DNA of 64,000 nt from Phycisphaerales bacterium (GTDB lineage: Bacteria > Planctomycetota > Phycisphaerae > Phycisphaerales > UBA1924): assembly GCA_019744815.1 (NCBI GenBank), contig JAIEUA010000001.1, forward strand, positions 372,001 through 436,000, written 5' to 3'. A program made the position numbers and the translations under genes. The first letter of the stretch is position 1. Each line of letters starts with the position of its first letter. Positions 1 through 7,712 of this stretch are shown here, in pieces. The notes beneath the pieces were generated by a model. It was not told the DNA's origin. It did not search any database and saw only the letters and a program-made list of their open reading frames with translations.

Positions 1-1
1 C

Positions 2-187
2 GCGTTGTTCGCGATCGCGGTGATCGCGGCACTGATCACGCCGCCGGACCCGATCAGCATGCTGATCATGATGGCGCCGCTGTACGTTTTGTACGAGTTC
101 AGCATCTGGATGCTGCGGGCCTTCCCGGCGAGCCGCGTGGCGGGGGATACCGGCGGCGAGCCCGACGGGGAGCCGAGCGAAGGCTGA
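2..187 (+). CDS. tatC: Sec-independent translocase TatC, C-terminal end (partial)
   Basis: Only the last 61 codons are in the window; the gene begins upstream. TatC is the polytopic inner-membrane receptor of the twin-arginine translocation system, which exports folded proteins. The visible part has the last two membrane segments around the P-P-D-P-I-S sequence, followed by the L-Y-E-F-S-I-W motif; both are typical of the TatC C-terminus. A polar tail rich in Gly, Glu and Pro ends the protein. The next gene is separated by about 200 bases containing an inverted repeat. The call rests on these motifs only. Confidence 0.85.
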   Translation, partial: ALFAIAVIAALITPPDPISMLIMMAPLYVLYEFSIWMLRAFPASRVAGDTGGEPDGEPSEG

Positions 188-387
188 CAAGAAAGAAGAG
201 AGAACGCGGAGAGGCGGAGTGGGCGGAGGGGCGCGGAGAGAAGAGTTGGTCAAGGCATGAGGACGAGAAGGGCAATCAAGCTTTGCTCGTGCACGTGCCT
301 TTCCCTCACAAATGAATCCCCTTCGCGAAACTCCGCAACCTCCGCAACTTCGCGTTCTCTCTGTGCTGCCGCTCGATACCCTTGGGC
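188..387. repeat. Intergenic spacer with word-built inverted repeat
   Basis: The space between tatC and tadA holds purine-rich words of the type GAGAACGCGGAG near 199-240. Complementary words (CTCCGCAAC, CGCGTTCTCTCT) lie near 330-361. The arms pair around AGAGAGAACGCG and CGCGTTCTCTCT. The same vocabulary occurs in the better-preserved spacer at 18209-18328. No gene is supported here. Confidence 0.5.
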
Positions 388-852
388 GTGCCCGACGACT
401 CCACGGACAACCACTGGATGGATCACGCCCTCGCGCTCGCGAAGCAGGCCGCGGCGATCGGCGAGGTGCCGGTCGGCGCGGTGGTGGTGCTCGATGATCG
501 GGCGATCGGCGAGGGGTTCAACCGACGCGAGGTGGACAAGTCGCCCTCGGCCCACGCCGAGTTTCTGGCCATCCAATCGGCCTGCGCGGCCATCGGCGAC
601 TGGCGGCTGGAGCGGGCGACGCTGTACGTGACGCTCGAGCCCTGCGCGATGTGCGCAGGGCTGATCGTCAACGCCCGCGTGCCTCGCGTGGTGTTTGGCG
701 CCAGCGACCCCAAAGGTGGCTGCGCGGGCACGCTCTACAACCTGCTCGACGATTCGAGGCTGAACCACCGCTGCGAGATCGTGCGGGGCGTGAGGCAAGC
801 CGAGTGTGCCGAGCTGCTAACGGGGTTCTTCCGTTCGCTGCGGGCCAAGTGA
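388..852 (+). CDS. tadA: tRNA-specific adenosine deaminase TadA
   Basis: Deaminates adenosine 34 in the anticodon of tRNA-Arg (ACG) to inosine in the cytoplasm. With the GTG start at 388 the protein has 154 residues, close to the usual TadA size. The zinc site is complete: H-A-E at residues 56-58 (His ligand and catalytic Glu) and P-C-A-M-C with Cys 86 and Cys 89. G-E-V-P-V-G-A-V near residues 25-32 and the late G-F-F segment are also family features. The N-terminus W-M-D-H-A-L matches the E. coli pattern W-M-R-H-A-L, so the GTG is preferred to the ATG at 418; a TTG at 382 is also possible. No convincing ribosome binding site was seen. Confidence 0.93.
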   Translation: MPDDSTDNHWMDHALALAKQAAAIGEVPVGAVVVLDDRAIGEGFNRREVDKSPSAHAEFLAIQSACAAIGDWRLERATLYVTLEPCAMCAGLIVNARVPRVVFGASDPKGGCAGTLYNLLDDSRLNHRCEIVRGVRQAECAELLTGFFRSLRAK

Positions 853-867
853 GTGTGACGTCCGCGA

Positions 868-1002
868 GCCCGGGCGTCCTCGCCCCGGTGTTGTGACTCG
901 GATCGCGTTGCGAGTTGGAAATTGGAAAGGAATCGAGGGGAGGGGGATCTCACTTCGGTCCATGTGACTTGCCGCACGGGGCGAGGACGCCCCGGCTCGC
1001 GC
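868..1002. repeat. A'-A intergenic inverted repeat (GGGGCGTCCTCGCCCC type)
   Basis: Two inverted copies of one hairpin module lie at about 868-888 (GAGCCCGGGCGTCCTCGCC form) and 974-1002 (CACGGGGCGAGGACGCCCCGG form). Each can fold on itself, and the two can also pair with each other over about 85 bases. The same pair recurs at about 22084/22193 and 24279/24390, and a single copy lies near 29035. This space lies between tadA and the amidase-like gene, and no gene is supported in it. Confidence 0.65.
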
Positions 1003-1027
1003 GTCACCTTCGATGTCACGAAACGAA

Positions 1028-1049
1028 AACCGCCCGAGAACGGGCGGTT
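1028..1049 (-). terminator. Rho-independent terminator of the amidase-like gene
   Basis: A nine-pair stem (AACCGCCCG / CGGGCGGTT) with a four-base loop lies 25 bases after the stop codon of the minus-strand gene at 1074. Read on the minus strand, it is followed by TTTTCGTTTCG. The thymine-rich tail and placement fit an intrinsic terminator. Confidence 0.8.
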
Positions 1050-1073
1050 GGTGGTCTAAAGAACAAAGTTTGC

Positions 1074-1796
1074 TCAGCGGCCCGCGATCTGTTCGCGGAA
1101 CGAGGCCGCGGGGAAGAAGCGGCCCGGACCCGAGCCCTTGGCGACATCGTCGGCGAGGACGATGCGGTCCTTGGGGATGTCGAGCTCCTTGGCGAGGGTG
1201 TCGACGAGCTGGACGAGGCGGCGCATCTGGGCGTCGCTGAAGCGGCCGCGCTCGCCGTTGCCGACGAGGCGGATACCGATGGCGTTCTTGTTGTACCAGT
1301 CACCCTGCTTGCCGCCGGTGTGAGCGCCGGGCTGCTGCTTGAGCCAGCGGGCCCCGACGTGCAGTTCGCCGTCGGCCATGCCGTTGCCGTTGCCGATCAC
1401 GAAGTGATCGCCGAGGCCGACAAGGCCGGACGCGCGGGCGTCCTGGTCGAGGGACTCGGGGGTGGCGTAGGGCGAGGCGGAGTGGTGGATGATGATCGAC
1501 TGCCAGCGGTTCTTCTGAACCGGCGACTTGGTGTTGAAGACGACCTCGACGCCCGCGGAAGACGTGGGCGCGAGCAGGGCCGGGAGCGACACGCCATCGG
1601 CGCGGGGCGCGGCCTTGGAATCCAGGGTGTAGAGCGTGCCGCCGAGCACCGTGAGGGTGGCGAGCAACGCGCCCCAGACATTGCGCGTCCGGGGTGAGAT
1701 CATGTCGCGGCGGGATGAGGTTCGACGGGCCATCCGCGTTCCTTCAGGCGAGCGGTTTCGAGAAACCCGCTCGCGATCTCTCCAGTGTCGCCGCAC
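1074..1796 (-). CDS. N-acetylmuramoyl-L-alanine amidase-like (Amidase_2/PGRP fold) protein, probably non-catalytic
   Basis: The fold is that of Amidase_2/peptidoglycan recognition proteins, which bind or cleave peptidoglycan stems outside the membrane. After an Arg-rich N-terminus and one membrane segment (about residues 38-58) come I-I-I-H-H-S-A with the first zinc His, then D-H-F-V-I, G-A-H-T-G-G and N-A-I-G-I-R-L. At the C-terminus, where active members have G-H-x-D-V and C/D-P-G, this protein reads L-A-D-D-V and G-S-G-P-G-R-F-F. Two of the three zinc ligands therefore appear lost, suggesting a binding role rather than hydrolysis. The start is uncertain; an internal ATG at about residue 22 would give a shorter anchor. 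A terminator follows. Confidence 0.75.
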   Translation of the reverse strand: MRRHWRDRERVSRNRSPEGTRMARRTSSRRDMISPRTRNVWGALLATLTVLGGTLYTLDSKAAPRADGVSLPALLAPTSSAGVEVVFNTKSPVQKNRWQSIIIHHSASPYATPESLDQDARASGLVGLGDHFVIGNGNGMADGELHVGARWLKQQPGAHTGGKQGDWYNKNAIGIRLVGNGERGRFSDAQMRRLVQLVDTLAKELDIPKDRIVLADDVAKGSGPGRFFPAASFREQIAGR

Positions 1797-1837
1797 AAGT
1801 CCGTTTGGGCAAGCTCCACGTGCGAGTTACACGTTAT

Positions 1838-1939
1838 TCATCGTCTCGCATACGAGTGAGCATTCAGGCTTTTGTGCGCTTTCTTCACAGGGACTTTAGG
1901 CTTTTTCGCGAGCTTGAGTGAAGTGCGCGAGTCGCGCAC
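1838..1939 (-). CDS. Possible small basic protein (33 aa)
   Basis: A short reading frame starts at GTG with GGAG eight bases upstream. It encodes a very basic peptide (K-L-A-K-K-P-K-V-P-V-K-K) that ends at TGA. It lies in the otherwise empty 290 bases between the small lipoprotein gene and the amidase-like gene, all on the minus strand. No family was recognised. The ribosome binding site and composition are the only support, and it may be chance. Confidence 0.25.
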   Translation of the reverse strand: MRDSRTSLKLAKKPKVPVKKAHKSLNAHSYARR

Positions 1940-2088
1940 GTTTCGCTTCTCCAACAGGTCGTATCCGCGCGAGCCGACACCACAAGGCACAGGGCCACGC
2001 GCGCGAGCGTGACCATTTCCTAGAGCGACACAACGCCGCACAGGCGGTAGAGATTTCCTCGAATTCGGGAATCGGCTCGGCCCGAGAA

Positions 2089-2319
2089 CTACTCGCGGGG
2101 CAGCAGGCGTCCGCGGAGGTTCGGACGCGCGTAGCCGAACTCATCGAAGTACGTCGAGGCGGCCCGCTGATCACGGGCGGCGTCGTAACGGTCGTACTGG
2201 CTCCGCGGCTCGTCGGGGGCCAGCAGCTTGTCGCCGCAGCCGCCAAGGCCGGCCAAGAGACCGATCGCCAACACCCGAACACATACCAAGCTGCGGCGGA
2301 TGGTGGCGGGATGCTTCAT
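2089..2319 (-). CDS. Small predicted lipoprotein (76 aa)
   Basis: The protein starts M-K-H-P with two Arg, then a hydrophobic stretch ending in the lipobox L-G-G-C (Cys 28). After cleavage and lipidation the mature part would be about 49 residues, anchored to a membrane. The mature part is polar, with P-R-S-Q-Y-D-R-Y-D and a C-terminal N-L-R-G-R-L. I do not recognise a named family. Start: the ATG at 2317-2319 places the signal peptide directly at the N-terminus; the reading frame extends upstream without a better start. Confidence 0.65.
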   Translation of the reverse strand: MKHPATIRRSLVCVRVLAIGLLAGLGGCGDKLLAPDEPRSQYDRYDAARDQRAASTYFDEFGYARPNLRGRLLPRE

Positions 2320-2803
2320 GGGGCGTGGGCTCAGCGATGCAGGAACGGCCAGGGGTAGGGAGGGCCAAAAACAAGTGTACCGTCTGCAATCCAGACGGCA
2401 CACCGAGGAGAGAGGAGATGGATCGGACATCTCAGTAACGTCCGGTACGGATGAGAGTTGCGCCTGGTTCGAGGGAAAAAAGGGCCAAAGGGCCAAAGCT
2501 CCACATGGCCACATCGAGGCATGCCTTCCTTTGGCTCTTTGGCCATTTGGAGCTTTGGCCCTGTGTCCCCCTCCTCAAACCGTCGTCGTTGTGCGCACAG
2601 GGAGCGCGCACTTTTTCCCCCCGCTCGCGGGATTGTGAGATTTTCTTTGCTGCTGCACTCGACTGGGTTTGCGCGCCGGAAGGAGCGCCCACAGCGTCGT
2701 CGTTGTGCGCACGTTGGTGACCCTCGGCCCCTGGGTAGAAGGCGTGCTTGTGAGCCGCGGGTGGCGGGAACGAGCGAGCCGGGCGTGTGGATGGGGGTGG
2801 GGC
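2320..2803. repeat. Repeat-bearing gap before the phage cassette
   Basis: No gene is supported in this 484-base gap. It holds an inverted repeat with perfect 15-base arms (AGGGCCAAAGCTCCA at 2489-2503 and its complement at 2548-2562); the word GGCCAAAG is also tandemly repeated at 2483-2498. It also holds a perfect 18-base direct repeat, CGTCGTCGTTGTGCGCAC, at 2581-2598 and 2695-2712. Confidence 0.7.
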
Positions 2804-4390
2804 GTGGCGTACCGGCTGCAGTCGTTCAAGGAGATCGGGCTGGACGAGAGCGCGGTGGAGCTGGCGTGGCGTGAGCACGCGACCCGCCGCGTGCCGCGTT
2901 TCGAGAAGCTGTGGCAGTACTACCGCAACGAGCTGATGAGTTCGAGCGGTTCGGGTGGCTTGATGGGCGGGGTGGGATCGGGGCGGGCGAGCAAGCGCGC
3001 GTGGTACGGGCAGGGTCAGGAGATCGGCCTGCCCGCGCGGCTCCGTGGCGCAGCCGGGTCGACGAGCGGATGGGGTGGGGTGGGGAGTGGGGGTGGGGCG
3101 CTTGTCGACGATCGGCTCCGCGGCGAGAAGGAAGTGGTCATCGAGAACGACATCGCCTGGCGTGTCCACTCGATGATCGATTTCCTGTTCGCCCGCCCCA
3201 TCCGCTTTGTCAGCACCGCGCGTGATCAGGCGACCCGCGCCGCCGTCGAGCGGGCGCTCGACGCGCTCTGGGAGACCAGCGGCGGGATCGCGCTCTTCAC
3301 CGACATGGCCCTGCTCGGGCACGTCTTTGGGCATGTCGATCTGCTGGTCCGCGTCGACGAACCGCGGGGCCGGGGCGGGCGCGAGGAGCCGCTCGATCTC
3401 GACGCGCTCGAAGAGCGGCTGCGCAACGCGCCGCCGCTGCGGGTGGAGCTGATCGAGCCGCGGCGTGGGACCCCGATCGCCGACAGCGCCGACTACCGCC
3501 GCTTGCTGGCGTACATCGTCCGCTTCGAGCGCGAAGAGAACCGGACCGATCTCGCGGGCCCTGCGGGCGCGATGGGGTTCCTGCGTCAGCTCGTGCTCCG
3601 CGAGGCCGGGACGAGCCGCAAGAGGACGGGGGTGACGGAGATCGTGTCCGGCACCCACCGCCAGCGCTACGAGGGCGAGACGCTGGTCGCCGACGAGGCG
3701 ATCCAGTGGAGCGGCGGGCGGGTGCCGGTGGTGCACATCCAGAACGTGAGCCAGCCGTTCCGCTACGAGGGCCTGAGCGAGGTCGAGCCCTTGATCCCGC
3801 TGCAGGACGAACTCAACACACGCATGAGCGACCGCGCATACCGGCTGGCGATGCAGAGCTTCAAGATGTACGTGATGCGGGGCTTCGACACCCGCGAGTC
3901 GCTCGCGGTCGGCCCGGGCGTCATGATCACCACCGACGAGCCGGGCGCGAGCGTGCAGGAGTTCGGCGGCGACGCCGCCAGCCCGAGCGAGGACGCCCAT
4001 TTCGAGGCGATCCGCAACGCGATGGACAAGGTCAGCGGCGTGCCGCCGCTCGCGACCGGCGTGGTGCAGGGCAAGGTCGGCAACCTGTCGAGCGCGACGG
4101 CCTTGAAGGTGACCCTGATGGGCTTGCTGGCCCGCACGGCGCGGAAGCAGGTGACCTACGGGCGGGGGCTCGCGGAGGCGTCGCGGCTGATGCTGGCGGC
4201 CCTGGATTGGCTGGGCATTCTGAAGACCCGCGAGGAAGACCGCGGCGTGAAGATCGATTGGCCGGATCCGTTGCCGCAGGACGCGCGCGAGGAGATTCAG
4301 GCGGCCGAGGGGAAAGTCCGCCTGGGTGTCGCGCCGCGGCGCGTGCTGGAGGAGCTGGGCTACACGCCACGCGACAACGGCGCGGTGTGA
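2804..4390 (+). CDS. Phage portal protein
   Basis: Portal proteins form the dodecameric ring at one capsid vertex, through which DNA is packaged and to which the neck attaches. The 528-residue length suits the SPP1 gp6/DUF4055-like portal groups. Supporting segments are the early E-N-D-I-A-W-R-V-H-S-M-I-D-F-L-F-A-R-P (about 110-130), the central V-H-I-Q-N-V-S-Q-P-F-R-Y-E-G-L-S-E-V-E (about 305-325), and then the long helix with L-I-P-L-Q-D-E-L-N. A scaffold-like gene and a capsid gene follow, which supports the call. The frame is open upstream; the GTG at 2804 (V-A-Y-R-L-Q-S-F) was chosen because the sequence before it is low-complexity. No terminase gene lies upstream. Confidence 0.8.
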   Translation: MAYRLQSFKEIGLDESAVELAWREHATRRVPRFEKLWQYYRNELMSSSGSGGLMGGVGSGRASKRAWYGQGQEIGLPARLRGAAGSTSGWGGVGSGGGALVDDRLRGEKEVVIENDIAWRVHSMIDFLFARPIRFVSTARDQATRAAVERALDALWETSGGIALFTDMALLGHVFGHVDLLVRVDEPRGRGGREEPLDLDALEERLRNAPPLRVELIEPRRGTPIADSADYRRLLAYIVRFEREENRTDLAGPAGAMGFLRQLVLREAGTSRKRTGVTEIVSGTHRQRYEGETLVADEAIQWSGGRVPVVHIQNVSQPFRYEGLSEVEPLIPLQDELNTRMSDRAYRLAMQSFKMYVMRGFDTRESLAVGPGVMITTDEPGASVQEFGGDAASPSEDAHFEAIRNAMDKVSGVPPLATGVVQGKVGNLSSATALKVTLMGLLARTARKQVTYGRGLAEASRLMLAALDWLGILKTREEDRGVKIDWPDPLPQDAREEIQAAEGKVRLGVAPRRVLEELGYTPRDNGAV

Positions 4391-4475
4391 GTGCCGAAGC
4401 GCAGACGGAGGTCGGTTCCAAGGAGGCAGAGAAGTACGTCGTGGCGGCGATGCCGCGGAAAGGGAGGGTGCGGGA

Positions 4476-4991
4476 ATGCTGGAAGGAACGTTGCCGGGTG
4501 GTGAGCCGGGCGGTGAAGCGCCGGCGGCTGAGGGCGCGAGGCGGGCGGTGAGCGAGGAAATCAACTGGCGCGGGCGGGCGCTCGAAGCCGAGGGCAAGCT
4601 CTCGGAGCTGGAGCGGGCGCTCGCGGATCTGCGCTCGACTCTGGAACAGACTCGCGACGCGTTGGACGCGAACGAGCGCCGCCGCCAGATCGAGATCGCG
4701 GTGGCCGGCGCGGGCGCGATCGACGTGGAGACGGTCACGATGCTGATCGACGCCGCGATGAAGGATCGACCGCCCGAGGAGCTGGCAACGGTGATCGAGC
4801 AGATCCAGCGGCAGAAGCCGTTCCTGTTCGAGAGCCGCACGGCTGCCGCGACGACCGCGGGCGCCGGGGTGATGAGCGCGGAGGTGTCGAGCGGCGGCGA
4901 CGCGCTGGCGGCGTTGGCGGAAGAGGCCCGCGCCACCGGCGATCGCAGGGCGCTGCTCCGTTACCTGCAGGCTCGTCGGAGCAATCAGTAG
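4476..4991 (+). CDS. Phage scaffold-like protein
   Basis: The 171-residue protein has a Gly/Pro/Ala-rich N-terminus, then a predicted coiled coil rich in Glu, Leu, Ala and Arg (about residues 30-75). A charged C-terminal part ends R-Y-L-Q-A-R-R-S-N-Q. Its position between portal and major capsid genes and its composition fit an assembly scaffold, which guides capsid polymerisation and then leaves. The ATG at 4476 has AGGGAGGG about eight bases upstream. The family was not identified by sequence alone. Confidence 0.6.
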   Translation: MLEGTLPGGEPGGEAPAAEGARRAVSEEINWRGRALEAEGKLSELERALADLRSTLEQTRDALDANERRRQIEIAVAGAGAIDVETVTMLIDAAMKDRPPEELATVIEQIQRQKPFLFESRTAAATTAGAGVMSAEVSSGGDALAALAEEARATGDRRALLRYLQARRSNQ

Positions 4992-5100
4992 GACCGGCTT
5001 CCAGCCGGTCCGCACATCGAACGCAGGAAGACCGGCCGGAGGCCGGTCCCACTGGTGACCAAAACCGGCCGGGGGCCGGTCGCACCGGTGGGGGGGGATG
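4991..5100. repeat. Three tandem hairpins of the GACCGGC...GCCGGTC type
   Basis: Between the scaffold and capsid genes lie three short palindromes in a row (ACCGGCTTCCAGCCGGT, GACCGGCCGGAGGCCGGTC and ACCGGCCGGGGGCCGGT). Parts of the flanking phrase CCCACTGGTG separate them. The same module is element D of the composite repeats near 22360, 24557 and 29229, and occurs again near 25930 and 26000. Its presence here shows the repeat family has entered the phage cassette. Confidence 0.75.
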
Positions 5101-5131
5101 GTGACTCGAGTTTCAACAGAAGGAGATGCAC

Positions 5132-5335
5132 ATGGGGTATTCGGGGAAGGCCACGTTCACGGCGGGCACGGATCTGCCGGAAGTGATGGAGGATGTGTCG
5201 GACCTGGTCGGCATCGTGAGCCCGTACGAGACGCCGCTGCTTGATTACCTCGGCGACCCCAAGCGCCCGGCGATGAGCACGGTGCACGAATGGATCGAGG
5301 ATGCGCTCGTATCCCGTCTGACAAACGCTGATTGA
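5132..5335 (+). pseudogene. SU10-type phage major capsid protein, 5' fragment (interrupted)
   Basis: The frame begins M-G-Y-S-G-K-A-T-F-T-A-G. It contains [17 protein letters not shown], typical of the N-terminal arm of SU10-family capsid proteins. After E-W-I-E-D-A at about 5305 the homology stops, and the reading frame runs into element DNA and ends at TGA 5333-5335. The rest of the gene resumes in frame at 16290. ATG 5132 was chosen over 5126 because AAGGAG lies seven bases before it. The uninterrupted gene would read E-D-A-L-L-P-N-T across the junction. Confidence 0.85.
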
Positions 5336-7041
5336 AGGGCGCTGCACGTGTCGCGCGGCAGGTAGAGCGTACCCACCTTGCGGTCGGGATCAATCTCGAT
5401 CTTCGGGATGAACGCGTGAACGGCCGCGCGCGCTTCCATCATCGGCGTGCCGGGCTTGAGCGCCCGCGCAAGGTCGGCGATCCGCTCACGCGCCGAGGCC
5501 CGCAGGCGATCGGGGTCGATCGTCTTGGGGGACGCGGGCTTGTTGGCCACGTCGGCTTCGAGGGTCTCGCGGCGGCGCTTGAGATCAACGAGCGCGGTCC
5601 GCAGTTCGCCAACATCGGCGAGATCGCTGTCGGAAAGCAGCGCCACCGTCGTCTTGATCCGTTTGTTCAGGTCGGCCAGTTCCTTGCTGCGGTCCGGTTG
5701 CGCCTTCGCCGCCGCGCCGCGTCCACAGGCCGCCTTCACGAACTGCTCGATGGCCCGCTCGACCCCGGCCTTGTCGGCCAGGAAGGTGGTCCGCAGTTGT
5801 TCCAGCACCCAGCGGTCAAGCGCCGCTGCCTGGATGTGCGTCGCCTTGCAGACGCCAGCGCCCTGGGCGCGGTACCCGCCGTCGGCGTAGTACCGGATCT
5901 CCCCTGCGCTGTTCTTGAGCACGCAGCCCCAGAAGTTGTGGCCGCAGTGCTTGCACCGCACGAGCCCGGACAGCAGGTACCGCTGCGTCGGGCGAGCCAG
6001 GCCACCGGCGTTGCGGCGCTTGGCCATCTGCTCGTGCGCCTTCCAGAACAGGTCCGGCGGCACGATCGCCTCATGAACATTCTCGATGACGATCCAGCGG
6101 TCCTTGGGGTTGCGCGTCGTCTTCGCCACCTTCTTCGGGATGGCCGACCCGTCGGACGCCACCTCGTGGATCTTGCCGAACGTGCGGCGGTTCCACGCCA
6201 GCGCCCCGCGATAGCACGGGTTCTGCAAGATGGACTTCACTGCCATCTGGTTCCAGCGGGCATGCATCGGGCCATCGATGCCCTTGGCGTTGAGCGCGAT
6301 AAGGATCGACCGGAATCCCAGCCCCTTGGCGCACATGTCGAAGATGTCGCGCACGACGGCGATGTGCTTCGGGTCGCCGGGAACGAGTCGCACGATATCC
6401 GACTTCATCTTCTTGGGGAGTTTCTCCTTCGGGTCGATGAAGCGCAGGTGCCGCCCGTCGGGCCCGAACTCCTGGCGGCGGCCATCGGAGAGCGTGCGGA
6501 CGGTCTTGAGCACCTGTCCGTTGGCGGACACGTACTGGCGGTCGTAGCCGTAGGGGGAGCGCCCGCCCATCGCGCTGTGCTTCACGGTCACCGTCGAGTG
6601 TTGGCCGCGAATGCTGTCGCGCGAAAGTTTCACCGAGTACTGGCGGGCCTGCCATGACTTCACGCCTTGGAGCAGTTCACCTTCGTCGCCTTCGGGGATG
6701 CCCTCGGCTGTGAAGTGCGTCTCGACGCCCGCCAGGCGGAGGCGATGGATGTAGTAGCCGGTCTCGTTGGTGCCGCCGCGCGAGAACCGGGACATGTCGT
6801 AGCAGAGCACCGCATCGAAGTCGTGACCGTTCTCGGCCTCATGGATGAGGCGGGTGAACTGGTCGCGACCCCGGGCGCTGGTGCCGCTGATGGCATCGTC
6901 CACGAACCACCGCAGGATGCGGTATCCGTGATCGCGAGCCCAGCGCTCGACCGCCGCTTTCTGGTCGGGAAGCGACCGTTCCTGCAGGTCGGTCGAGCGC
7001 CGGGCATAGCCAACCGCAAAGCGGATGTCGTTAGCGATCAT
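5245..7041 (-). CDS. Large serine recombinase (integrase) of the element
   Basis: Catalyses site-specific integration and excision through a serine-DNA intermediate. At 598 residues it has the large-serine-recombinase layout. The resolvase domain (about 8-150) has Ser 16 in [10 protein letters not shown] and a later D-M-S-R-F-S-R motif. Next come the recombinase domain (about 180-310), a zinc ribbon beginning C-K-H-C-G (about 360-410) and a Glu/Arg/Leu-rich coiled coil (about 455-520). Its ATG overlaps the stop of the upstream gene (ATGA), suggesting coupled translation. The last 20 or so codons lie outside the element in the capsid gene, so the present C-terminus depends on the insertion site. 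Confidence 0.93.
   Translation of the reverse strand: MIANDIRFAVGYARRSTDLQERSLPDQKAAVERWARDHGYRILRWFVDDAISGTSARGRDQFTRLIHEAENGHDFDAVLCYDMSRFSRGGTNETGYYIHRLRLAGVETHFTAEGIPEGDEGELLQGVKSWQARQYSVKLSRDSIRGQHSTVTVKHSAMGGRSPYGYDRQYVSANGQVLKTVRTLSDGRRQEFGPDGRHLRFIDPKEKLPKKMKSDIVRLVPGDPKHIAVVRDIFDMCAKGLGFRSILIALNAKGIDGPMHARWNQMAVKSILQNPCYRGALAWNRRTFGKIHEVASDGSAIPKKVAKTTRNPKDRWIVIENVHEAIVPPDLFWKAHEQMAKRRNAGGLARPTQRYLLSGLVRCKHCGHNFWGCVLKNSAGEIRYYADGGYRAQGAGVCKATHIQAAALDRWVLEQLRTTFLADKAGVERAIEQFVKAACGRGAAAKAQPDRSKELADLNKRIKTTVALLSDSDLADVGELRTALVDLKRRRETLEADVANKPASPKTIDPDRLRASARERIADLARALKPGTPMMEARAAVHAFIPKIEIDPDRKVGTLYLPRDTCSALQSAFVRRDTSASSIHSCTVLIAGRLGSPR
5304..5307. other. attL core of the integrative element
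   Basis: Left junction: capsid codons GAT GCG CT stop here. The four bases CGCT at 5304-5307 recur at 16286-16289 at the other end. Joining the flanks through one CGCT copy restores an open capsid frame. An imperfectly placed inverted heptamer (CGTCTGA 5315-5321, TCAGACG 16262-16268) lies just inside both ends. A core this short fits large serine recombinases, whose true crossover is two bases. Confidence 0.75.
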
Positions 7042-7394
7042 GCCACCCCCGTCGCGGCGAAAAGGCCACGCTCAACCTTGCTGAAGCGTGCCGCCTTCCC
7101 CTTGGCCGCGATCTCGCGGATGATGGCGGCATAGAGCGTGGCCTCGGGCGTCTTGCCCTTGGGGCTCGACCACAGGCCCTTGGCGCTGGCGGCTTCGATC
7201 ATGTCTTTCGCCCGCATCGGCTTGCCCGCGTCGGCCAGCACCTTCGCGGCGGCGCTGATGGCGCTGAGGCGTTTCTCGGCGGCGGGCTTGGCGGCGGCGT
7301 TCTTGCCGTTGGCCAGCGCTCGCTTGGTGCGGATAGCGCCCTCAGCGCGGGCGGCGCTCTTGGACATCTTGCGGGTCGTGTTCTTCCTGGCCAT
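7038..7394 (-). CDS. HARE-HTH domain protein
   Basis: The 118-residue protein has a basic, Ala/Lys-rich N-terminus (M-A-R-K-N-T-T-R-K), then a winged-helix HARE-HTH domain (about 45-115). Domain signs are [39 protein letters not shown] and the closing [16 protein letters not shown] domains occur in nucleic-acid-binding and modification-linked proteins. ATG 7394 follows GGAG with nine bases between. Its stop overlaps the recombinase start, so it may act in recombination (for example as a directionality factor) or in transcription control; that role is a guess. Confidence 0.75.
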   Translation of the reverse strand: MARKNTTRKMSKSAARAEGAIRTKRALANGKNAAAKPAAEKRLSAISAAAKVLADAGKPMRAKDMIEAASAKGLWSSPKGKTPEATLYAAIIREIAAKGKAARFSKVERGLFAATGVA

Positions 7395-7712
7395 GTTCAA
7401 GTCTCCAAATCGCGGGGCGGCGGAATTGCCGCCCGGCGGACACAGGAGGGCGTCATGGGTGGCGAAGTTCAAGTCGAATCGGGCACATTCCGACGATGTG
7501 GGCCAGGTGGGGGCGGCCCGCGTCCGGACAGGCGAAACAAACTCTGTTTTCCCTTGCGGCTGTTCCCGCGGGCCAAACGGAAACGCCCGTTTCGTCCGAG
7601 GACCCGCTAGGGGGGGAGGGGGGTCGAGTTCCCCCCCATACCCCCCGGGTGCGTATGCCCCCCCGGGGGGGCATACGCGCGCACGTGTTTGCGCGCAACC
7701 CCCCTCCCCCCC
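7395..7712. other. GC-skewed gap with perfect 28-base palindrome
   Basis: No gene is supported in these 318 bases. At 7651-7678 lies a perfect palindrome, GCGTATG, then seven C, then seven G, then CATACGC. Runs of six or seven C or G surround it from 7611 to 7710, so the minus strand has several closely spaced G-runs. It sits directly downstream of the RepA-like gene. It could be a terminator, a G-quadruplex-forming site or part of a replication origin. Confidence 0.7.

Noticed and set aside
2432..4936. Minus-strand open frame of over 800 codons across portal and scaffold genes
   Set aside because: Low-complexity translation without motifs; the plus-strand portal is recognisable.
5126..5335. 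A complete 69-residue gene
   Set aside because: Homology ends at 5307 exactly where the element begins; the last nine codons are element DNA.
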